Assembly: GCA_054601695.1 (NCBI GenBank)
Contig: BAAHQB010000065.1
Location: 776,756 to 840,755, forward strand
Direction of reading: 5' to 3'
Origin: Amorphochlora amoebiformis
Lineage: Eukaryota > Cercozoa > Chlorarachniophyceae
DNA length: 64,000 bases
Positions 34,288 through 64,000 of the stretch are shown piece after piece (position 1 is the stretch's first letter; each line of letters starts with the position of its first letter). The notes under the pieces are model-generated. The model was not told where the DNA came from, ran no database searches, and saw only the letters and a program-made list of their open reading frames with translations. The position numbers were made by a program, and so were the translations under genes.

Positions 34288-34358
34288 AAGGTGCTCCTGA
34301 CATGGATGAAGTAGGCGACTGTAGGTCTACGGTACTTCATTCATGTCAGGAGCACCTT
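34288..34358. other. Hairpin-forming inverted repeat
   Basis: 26-bp arms, 34288-34313 (AAGGTGCTCCTGACATGGAT...) and 34333-34358 (...ATGTCAGGAGCACCTT), pair with one mismatch around a 19-base loop. It is the only strong non-AT hairpin I found in the family cluster. The rest of 34109-34496 is unique sequence with no gene seen. Confidence 0.7.
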
Positions 34359-34559
34359 CCCACCTTCCCACCTTCGCTGTTTCCCTGTTTGAGATTTTGC
34401 CTAAAATTTATTATTAAAGGTTTCTGTAAATACCGTAGCCGGAACGTGGAAGGCGGGCCTAAAAGGAAAAGGCCTTTCCTCGCTTCTGTCAACTAGCAGG
34501 TATGTCCACTACCACCAGTCCTTCCCTCCACCCGTTCACCCCACATAATATTCCACAGC

Positions 34560-35019
34560 TCAAAGCAAACACCGGAGCCAAACCAACAGTCAAGCACAGA
34601 CAACATACTCCCAAACGGGGAATACCCAAGGACAAATGGACTCCCAAGCGAAGAATCTCCAAACCACCAACCCGCAAACCCAGATGATGGACCCCCAAGC
34701 TGTCCAGGGGACTGCGAACGAAGCCAAATTGAGCGGCTCAGAGACCAACGAAGCCAAGTTGTTGAGCCGCTCGGAGACCAAATCCGAGCCTCAAAGGGAG
34801 ACCAAGATGAACCGTATCATTGTTGGCCTCAGGGAGATGCTCTGCCGGTTCACAGTATCTGAGAACATGTACGTCGAGCTCGCCGGAGTCGTCGAACGCG
34901 ACTACCCCACTAACCGAGATAGAGTTGATGCCGTCCAACGCATCCTCTCACGATGGAAAGAGGCCGGCGTCTTGAGGCTGCGCACGGACACCTTGAGGCG
35001 CCGCCCGGGGACGCATTGA
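34560..35019 (+). pseudogene. Small gene family copy C6 (start lost, N-terminal deletion)
   Basis: The exon 1 site reads CTAGCAGGTATGTCC: the ATGTCA is deleted. The acceptor is ATTCCACAG at 34559. A deletion after CCAACAG shifts the N-terminal frame relative to C4. The downstream frame from ATG 34636 is open and normal to TGA at 35019, with intact core and C-terminus LRRRPGTH. A protein of about 127 residues is still possible from the internal ATG. Confidence 0.6.
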
Positions 35020-35051
35020 ATGCCCTAACAAAACATACTATATATATATAC

Positions 35052-35121
<70 letters not shown>

Positions 35122-35203
35122 GTAAAAATATATTTATACGTATGTAATATTACACATTCTTATTTTATTCATTCAATGTAAATATGTCCAGGGCGGTATA
35201 TAT

Positions 35204-35256
<53 letters not shown>

Positions 35257-35830
35257 ACATAGTATTACATATATATATATATGTATGTATGTATATACAT
35301 ATAAGTATAGATATAGTCCCGGTCTAAAACTTTTTGTTGTTCTCTTAACACGCGTGATTTTCCACATACATGCCCATAACCCAAAATATATCTTCAAGCA
35401 TTGTTATTGCCAGAGCTATCCTGAGACACGTGTCATACACTCTTAAAATTTATACATCATAGAGTTAATACACACTACATACTGGCGTAGGAGAAATGCC
35501 AGGGATTTGCTTGAGTGTTCCCTTATTCTTGTTATCCGCGTGAGATGAGTATGTACACGCAATTTTATTCTAATTTTTATTATTTTTTCCTGTTCATTAT
35601 TTTTTCCTGTTCATTATTATTGGACAATATTAAGGTCAGTGTCGCCAATCCTGTATTGTTTTTAAAAAATAAATTGCCGTGTTGCCATGTGTTGTAGTCG
35701 TCGCAGGGATGTAGTCAAAGTTAATCGTACCATTCCCTTTTGGTAGACGTTGGTGTATATTCTAGATATCAGCGAAAAGTGTATAAGTTGGAAATATCAA
35801 ATTATCAATGGATATTCATTGTTACTGTTG
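35020..35830 (+). repeat. Type II 3' flank of C6
   Basis: Same blocks as after C4 with longer AT tracts and a shortened 85-bp repeat. No gene seen. Confidence 0.75.
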
Positions 35831-35845
35831 CATTCCTATTAATAT

Positions 35846-36420
35846 TGCATGATAGAGCTCGCCGAGTTGAGGCTATCCTCTCAATGCCAAAACGACAAGC
35901 CGCGGCACCGCATTCCAACATGAGCATGCATCAACAAAGTTTTCCAACACCCTATGCTATCTCGAACGGGAATTTGTCGTTGGCGAGGTCCCTCGAAGCA
36001 ATCGTCTTCAATTGAACAACTACTCATTGAGCGTGGATACGAAAGTTAATTACAAGTATAAGTTTTGACTAAAGAGTATTTAACCTGAGACGCCGCAAGT
36101 GTACATGATCATTATCTAGATTTTTGGTGCTGAAATTAAATATTAACACTCTAGACTTCATAGATACTCTAGATATGGACGTTGTAGATTAGATTTTTAT
36201 GGAATACAAAGTTGAATGGCGAACATGGATTCATCAATCTAATAGGCACTAGAGTTGAACTCTCATGGCCACGCAATCGGGACTCCGAGCAGCTACGTGT
36301 ACTGACAGGGTTTTCTCGCAGGATCTCCTAGATCTTCACGACTGTTGTAACTAGTGAAATGTTAAGATTTGTGTATTTTTCTAGTATATGTGTATAACTT
36401 TATTCTCGTTGGAATAAAAA
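35846..36420 (+). other. Possible remnant of another family copy
   Basis: GAGTTGAGGCTATCCTCTCA near 35872 resembles the RVDAVQRILS part of the core. 36330-36400 (AACTAGTGAAATGTTAAGAT) resembles the start of the type I flank. Between them an open frame ends at 36015 (SMPKRQAAAPHSNMSMHQQS). I read it as a strongly diverged copy, with low certainty. Confidence 0.3.
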
Positions 36421-36489
36421 CAAAGGTTGAGTACTAATGAGTGCTATGCATGCTATTGCATGTACGACCTCCTCGTTCACGTGTACGAT

Positions 36490-36566
<77 letters not shown>

Positions 36567-36649
36567 CTGTGTAATGGTTCTATGCGTGAATGATGTCGGT
36601 ATGTATGTATACATATGTGCTTGCGAACACAATAACTATGTAAGTTCAG

Positions 36650-36790
36650 GTAACAGAGCACAATGCACTACTCATTACTCCCAAGACCAAGTATGGAACT
36701 ATCAAGCTCCCCGATGAAGGCAGTGGCCGACTGATCACCGAAGGCGTCGAATGGGACTGGACATCGATCCATGAAACTGACAAGACCTAG
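36650..36790 (+). CDS. Probable terminal exon of an unrecognised gene
   Basis: After the acceptor AAGTTCAG, 46 codons run in phase 0 to TAG: VTEHNALLITPKTKYGTIKL, then PDEGSGRLITEGVEWDWTSI, then HETDKT. Codon use is unlike the repeats. An upstream piece ending CTCCTCGTTCAC|GTGTAC near 36480 would join in phase 0 across an AT-filled intron, but it has no clear start. The rest of such a gene is not visible, so this may be an orphaned exon. Confidence 0.4.
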   Translation, partial: VTEHNALLITPKTKYGTIKLPDEGSGRLITEGVEWDWTSIHETDKT

Positions 36791-36862
36791 GAAACGTGTA
36801 ACACTCCGATCGGGGTTCATGTATGACCTTCATGCCCCGCCTTAATTATCACTGGATACATC

Positions 36863-37168
36863 ATGGCTCGGAACCCATGTTGGGGACTCGCGGTGGATTG
36901 CATTCCTGCCTATTTTTCATTAAATACATATCCTGTCACTCCGGTCACGGTGTGGTCGCATGGGGCTACACACATTGAAAGTTCGAAGCAAGGATTCAAC
37001 GGTCGCACGAAGGTTCGCTTTGGTTTTCATGAGAACCGTGAGCGTCCAACTCCAACACCCGAGGGCAGCATGAAAGTTTCAACGGTTGCTACACACATTG
37101 CAAGTTCGAAGCAAGGATTCAACGGTCGCGCAAAGGTTCGCTTTGGTTTCATGAGCAACCGCTGTTGA
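36863..37168 (+). other. Open frame over a 123-bp tandem duplication
   Basis: Two units (about 36965-37087 and 37088-37215) start GCTACACACATTG and contain TTCGAAGCAAGGATTCAACG. The unit is 41 codons, so the 101-codon frame runs through both (SSKQGFNGR.KVRFGF twice). The equal conservation may reflect a recent duplication. No family recognised. Confidence 0.35.
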
Positions 37169-37300
37169 GCGTCCACTGTCCAACTCCAACACCCGACGGC
37201 AGCGAGAAAGTTTCAACGGAATCCAAATTCTGGGTTCCGCGAAGACGTATCCAGTAGAAAACGAGGCATGAATGCCATGGATAATGGATCTAATGATCGG

Positions 37301-37464
37301 GAACAGTCTCGAAGCGTTCCAGAAAGATTAAAATTGCCTAAGAATTGTCATTAGAAATGTCTTGAAACATTCCTAAAAGGTTGAAATTGCCTAAGAATAG
37401 CCGAAAGAAATGAAAAAAAAATCGCTCTGGCTCATCGCCTCTCAAATCCCAAACTGGCAACTAG
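37301..37464 (+). repeat. 5' flank of C7
   Basis: Matches the C4 upstream arm, from GGGAACAGTCTCGAAGCGTT through GAAATGAAAAAAAAATCGCT to the start codon. Duplicated together with the gene. Confidence 0.75.
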
Positions 37465-38065
37465 CATGTCAAGGTATGCCCACGACTAAACAGTCCTTCC
37501 CATCACCCGTTCACCCCACATAATACTTGACAGTTCAAAGCAAACACCGGAGCCAAACCAACAGCACCAGCGCCAGCGCCAGCCAACTCCCGAGATAGAA
37601 GCGAAAGAAGACGGCAACATTCAAGCGCAGACAACGTACTCCGAAACGGGGAATACCCGAGGACAAATGGACTCCCAAGCGAGGAATCTCCAAACCACCA
37701 GCCCGCAAACCCAGATGACGGACACCCAAGCTGTCCAGGGGACTGCGAACGAAGCCAAATTGAGCGGCTCAGAGACCAACGAAGGCTCAGAGACCAACGA
37801 AGCCAAGTTGAGCCGCTCGGAGACCAAATTCGAGCCTCAAAGGGAGACCAAGATGAACCGTATCATTGTTGGCCTCAGGGAGATGCTCTCCCGGTTCACA
37901 GTATCTGAGAACATGTACGTCGAGCTCGCCGGAGTCGTCGAACGCGACTACCCCACTAACCGAGATAGAGTTGATGCCGTCCAACGCATCCTCTCACGAT
38001 GGAAAGAGACCGGCGTCTTGAGGCTGCGCACGGACACCTTGAGGCCCCGCCCGGGGACGCATTGA
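37465..38065 (+). CDS. Small gene family copy C7 (complete, two exons)
   Basis: Exon 1 is 37465-37472 (ATGTCAAG), the intron 37473-37533 is 61 bp, and exon 2 is 37534-38065. The 179 residues differ from C4 by one extra codon in the N-terminal half and a few substitutions. Flanks on both sides match those of C4, so the two are a recent segmental duplicate. Either or both could be functional. Confidence 0.65.
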
Positions 38066-39010
38066 ATGCCCTAACAAAACATACTATATATATATATATT
38101 CGTAAAAATATATTTATACGTATGTAATATTACACATTTTTATTTTATTCATTCAATGTAAATATGTCCAGGGCGGTATATATATATATATATTTGTGTG
38201 TGTGTATATAAATATAGATATAGTCCCGGTCAAACTTTTTGTTGTTCTCTTAACACGCTTGATTCATACACATACATACCCATAACCCAAAATATAAATA
38301 TACCTTCAAGCATTGTTATTGCCAGAGCGATCCTGAGACACGTGTCATACAATCCTTAAAATTTTTACATCATAAAAGAGTTAATACACAAGCGTAGGAG
38401 AAATGCCAGGGTAAGATGAGTATGTACACGCAATTTTATTCTGAATTTTCATTATTTTTTACTGTTCATTATTAATTATAGGACACAATATTAAGGTCAG
38501 TAAGTTGTCAATCCTGTATTGTTTTAAAACTTTATTATTTTTTCCTGTTCATTATTAATTATTGGACGCAATATTAAGGTCAGTAAGTCGTCAATCCTGT
38601 ATTGTTTTAAAACTTTATTATTTTTTCCTGTTCATTATTAATTATTGGACGCAATATTATTGTCAGTATGTCGTCAATCCTGTATTGTTTCAAAACAAAA
38701 ATTGCCGTGTTCAAATGTTGTATACACGGTCTCATAGTCGCCGCACAGATGTAGCATTCCCCTTCTGGTAGACGTTGGTATATATTCTAGATATCAGCGA
38801 AAAGTCTAAATAGTGCAGCATTAAGTTGGAATATCAAATTATCAATGGATATTCACCCGGGACATGGTTATTATTTTCCTATTAATAGTGATACAATGAT
38901 ATTCATAGTAGTACGATTTATGAATAGCTGTTACTGCCGGGTATTGATGTGAGAGTACCGATGTGTTTAAGAATAGCATGATATACATATATACATCTAT
39001 ATATATATAT
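38066..39010 (+). repeat. Type II 3' flank of C7
   Basis: Near-identical to 31781-32760, including the three-unit 85-bp repeat (38440-38700) and the end GAATAGCATGATATACATAT before the AT tracts. Confidence 0.85.
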
Positions 39011-39168
39011 ATTATATATGTTATATATATTTATATATATATATATATATGCATATAGTTCATATATATATATTTATATATCTATACAATTATATATGTA
39101 TATATATATACATATATAATAAAAAAAAAAAAACTATTGTATACATATATATATATATATATATACAT

Positions 39169-39181
39169 TGTCAAGGTCCAG

Positions 39182-39185
<4 letters not shown>
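39169..39185 (+). repeat. Short copy of the last exon edge of G1
   Basis: TTGTCAAGGTCCAG followed by an AT tract matches the end of G1 exon 19 (29458-29471), about 10 kb away, at the same place relative to a type I flank. Confidence 0.5.
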
Positions 39186-39248
<63 letters not shown>

Positions 39249-39429
39249 GTGTTGTATTATATATATATAAATACTATATATATATATAAGATATTATATA
39301 AAAATATATAAATATGTTATGCTTTGCTAACATGTATGAGAAATAGGATGTCTTGATCATCGTATGATAAATATACGTGTCGTCGTGATTTGTAATCATT
39401 ACTGTCACACGACTATGTATATATAAGAG

Positions 39430-39965
39430 ATATATATGTAGAAATGTTTTAACATTGAGTAAAAATTTACCACATAAATGTGAGACATCTAAATAGTAAT
39501 ATATATAACGTATATATTATATTTAAGATATCAAGAACGTCAAGAATTTGCTCGGTTACAATAGGATGCCTTAGTCAACAATCGGATGATAAATGACACG
39601 TGTCGTCGTGATATGCAATCATTACTGTCACTCGACTCTGCTAAGTGATACGATACTATTTAAAATCGGAACGTTAACGGTCGAGTTTTGCCCAGAAATC
39701 TAGATACTAGAGATAGTAACCGTGTGATATTTTATTTCAGAATTTCTAGAATTTGCCCTCGTTAACGTTATAATTACTATGATATTGCTGTTACTATGAT
39801 ATTGCCGTTACTATATATGATATTGCTACTGACTCAAGTTCAGCCTAAAAGCTAGAAAAGCTACAATATCTACAATCTACAATCTAGACAATCATCACCG
39901 ATGATGATCAGTTGTTGAATTTACTAGTTCAAAAAAACATTATGCTTATTATACTGGATATTTAA
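39430..39965 (-). repeat. Type I 3' flank of copy C8
   Basis: Same blocks as the C5 flank (CTCGACTCTGCTAAGTGATA, AAATCGGAACGTTAACGGTC) plus small insertions. Confidence 0.8.
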
Positions 39966-39976
39966 CATTTCACTAG

Positions 39977-40650
39977 TTACAGTCGTGAACGGTGAATCGA
40001 ACCGTGATTTTCCCGATGGATCGACGACTGACTCGACGACTGGCTCGACGACTGGGTCGACGACGGGCTCACCGACTGGCTCGCCGACTGGCTCGCCGAC
40101 TGGGTCCCCGGGCATCGCCTCAAGGCGTCCGCGCGAAGCCTCAAGACGCCGGCCCCTTTCCATCGTGAGAGGATGCGTTGGATGTCATCAACTCTATCTC
40201 GGTTAGTGGGGTAGTCGCGTTCGACAACTCCGGCGAGCTCGACGTACATGTTCTCAGATACTGTGAACCGGCTGAGCATCTCCCGGAGGCCAACAATGAT
40301 GCGGTTGAATTTGTTCTCCCCTTGAGGCTCGGATTTGGTCTCCGAGCGGCTTAACAACTTGTCTTTGGTCTCTGAGCCGCTCAACTTGGCTTCGTTGGTC
40401 TCTGAGTCGCTCAATTTGGCTTCGTTCGCAGTCCCCTGGACAGCTTGGGGGTCCGTCATCTGTGTTTGGGTGCTGGTGGTTTGGGGATTCCTCGCTTGGG
40501 AGTCCATTTGTCCTTGGGTATTCCCCGTTTGGGAGTACGTTGTATGTGCTTGAATGTTGCCGTCTTCTTTCGCTTCCATCTAGTTGGATGGGGCTGGCGC
40601 TTCTTCTGGCGCTGTTGGTTTGGCTCCGGTGTTTGCTTTGAACTGTCGAG
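39977..40650 (-). pseudogene. Small gene family copy C8 (longest open frame, first exon missing)
   Basis: The minus-strand frame is open from ATG 40579 to 39977: 200 residues starting MEAKEDGNIQAHTTYSQ, with three SETNEAKL-type units, the core and an SQSAS/SSSQ tail ending HRSRL. The exon 2 acceptor (TCGACAG, about 40650) is present, but upstream sequence diverges after GTATAATA. The first exon is therefore missing, and a small change before ATG 40579 puts the usual N-terminus out of frame. It could still be expressed from the internal ATG. Confidence 0.55.
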
Positions 40651-40920
40651 TATTATACGATGTTAATCGAGGCACATTTCGTGTAACTGCGTAAAGGGCC
40701 CTTTAGCTAAATTTTGTTGAAAACATGCCGAAAGATGGGAAGGATGGGGTTTATCGACCCCCAACCTCTAGTGATATTTCCGGTCACTATGAGTGACACA
40801 TCATTTTCAAATCCCGAAAAATATAGAATATTAATTATTCGCGCACAATTTGTCGGCGTTTAAAACACCAACGATGGGTGAATGCTACTCGAGAGATGGG
40901 TGCCTGTCCCCCCCCCTTTA

Positions 40921-40928
40921 ATATAAAG
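40921..40928 (+). promoter_or_regulatory. Possible TATA box of G2
   Basis: ATATAAAG lies about 50 bp before the proposed G2 start codon, between a C run (40907-40915) and CCCCCCTAGG. The rest of 40670-40920 is unique sequence without a gene. Confidence 0.45.
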
Positions 40929-40971
40929 CCCCCCTAGGACCCCGTGAGGGTTTTTTTTCTCTTCCAGTAAC

Positions 40972-62991
<22,020 letters not shown>

Positions 62992-63021
62992 GTTAATTAT
63001 ATCAAAACAAGGTTTTAACCT

Positions 63022-63074
<53 letters not shown>

Positions 63075-63075
63075 A

Positions 63076-63137
<62 letters not shown>

Positions 63138-63139
<2 letters not shown>

Positions 63140-63196
63140 TTATGATGCAATTAAGGCCCGTGCCCGTTAATTATATCAAAACAAAGTTTTAACCTT

Positions 63197-63295
<99 letters not shown>

Positions 63296-63429
63296 TTATG
63301 ATGCAATTAAGGCCCGTGCCCGTTAATTATATCAAAACAAGGTTTTAATCTTATATATATAATATATATACACATACATATATATATATATATATAAATA
63401 TGTATTTATGTATATCAATATATGTATAT

Positions 63430-63469
<40 letters not shown>

Positions 63470-63531
63470 TTATGATGCAATTAAGGCCCGTGCCCGTTAA
63501 TTATATCAAAACAAGGTTTTAATCTTATATA

Positions 63532-63578
<47 letters not shown>

Positions 63579-63629
63579 ATATAATATATATATGTACGTA
63601 TATCAATATATATATATATATATGTATAT

Positions 63630-63667
<38 letters not shown>

Positions 63668-63751
63668 TTATGATGCAATGAAGGCCTGTCGTTAATTATA
63701 TCAAAACAAGGTTTTAATCTTATATGTATATATATATATATATATGAATAT

Positions 63752-63787
<36 letters not shown>

Positions 63788-63838
63788 TTATGATGCAATG
63801 AAGGGCTGTGCCCGTTAACTATACCAAAACAAGGTTTT
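63138..63838 (+). repeat. Five donor-side echoes of the last visible G2 exon
   Basis: Copies at about 63138, 63294, 63468, 63665 and 63786 of TCTTATGATGCAATTAAGGC, CCGTGCCC|GTTAATTATATC and AAAACAAGGTTTTAA, with AT tracts between. The true exon (62948-62991) starts 18 bases earlier. Copies 4 and 5 have more substitutions; copy 4 lacks GCCC before GTTAAT. Confidence 0.92.
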
Positions 63839-63862
63839 TTAACTTTACCAAAACAAGGTTTC

Positions 63863-63938
<76 letters not shown>

Positions 63939-63944
63939 ATATTC

Positions 63945-63991
<47 letters not shown>

Positions 63992-64000
63992 CGAAGTTTC

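Overview
This window is eukaryotic nuclear DNA, most likely from an intron-dense single-celled eukaryote that I cannot name. Genes are cut into very short exons with GT...AG borders. Interstitial repeats are of the TTAGGG/CCCTAA telomere type. A large part of the sequence is (AT)n microsatellite. There is no bacterial-type operon, rRNA or convincing tRNA. Almost all long reading frames that are rich in YI, RE, SL, NP or HIT are translations of simple repeats and are not genes.

Layout. (1) 1-6.3 kb: two tandem copies (C1, C2) of a repeated element carrying a small, unrecognised gene family, each followed by a decayed 3' flank. (2) 6.3-17.9 kb, minus strand: a gene I rebuilt from about 17 exons (here G0). 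It encodes a membrane protein of about 540 residues with roughly seven hydrophobic segments and a polar C-terminal tail. (3) 18.7-29.5 kb, plus strand, divergent from G0: a gene rebuilt from 19 exons (G1). It encodes a complete zinc-independent MDR-superfamily NADP-dependent alkenal/prostaglandin reductase of about 340 residues. (4) 29.6-40.7 kb: a cluster of six more copies of the small gene family (C3-C8) in both orientations, including a head-to-head pair, an internally inverted copy and a recent duplicate pair. (5) 41.0 kb to the right edge, plus strand: a long gene (G2) of at least 25 short exons encoding an EF-hand protein, which runs out of the window.

The most striking feature is how the introns are built. 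Nearly every large intron is (AT)n, (CCCTAA)n, CT/GA tracts or minisatellite, and these repeats themselves form the splice borders (GTATAT..., ...ATATAG, ...CCCTAG, G|GTTAGG). Many introns also contain several extra copies of the neighbouring exon edge with its splice site. Donor-side copies always lie downstream of their exon and acceptor-side copies always lie upstream. I call these exon-edge echoes. The telomere-type repeats are mostly CCCTAA in the sense RNA, and they flip orientation with the gene. In the small gene family, the same intron is 60 bp without AT repeats in C4/C7 but about 240 bp with AT repeats in C2, so intron growth can be seen directly.

All gene models come from reading the sequence by eye with phase checking at every junction. 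Protein family identification is firm for G1, limited to the EF-hand for G2, limited to topology for G0, and absent for the small family.
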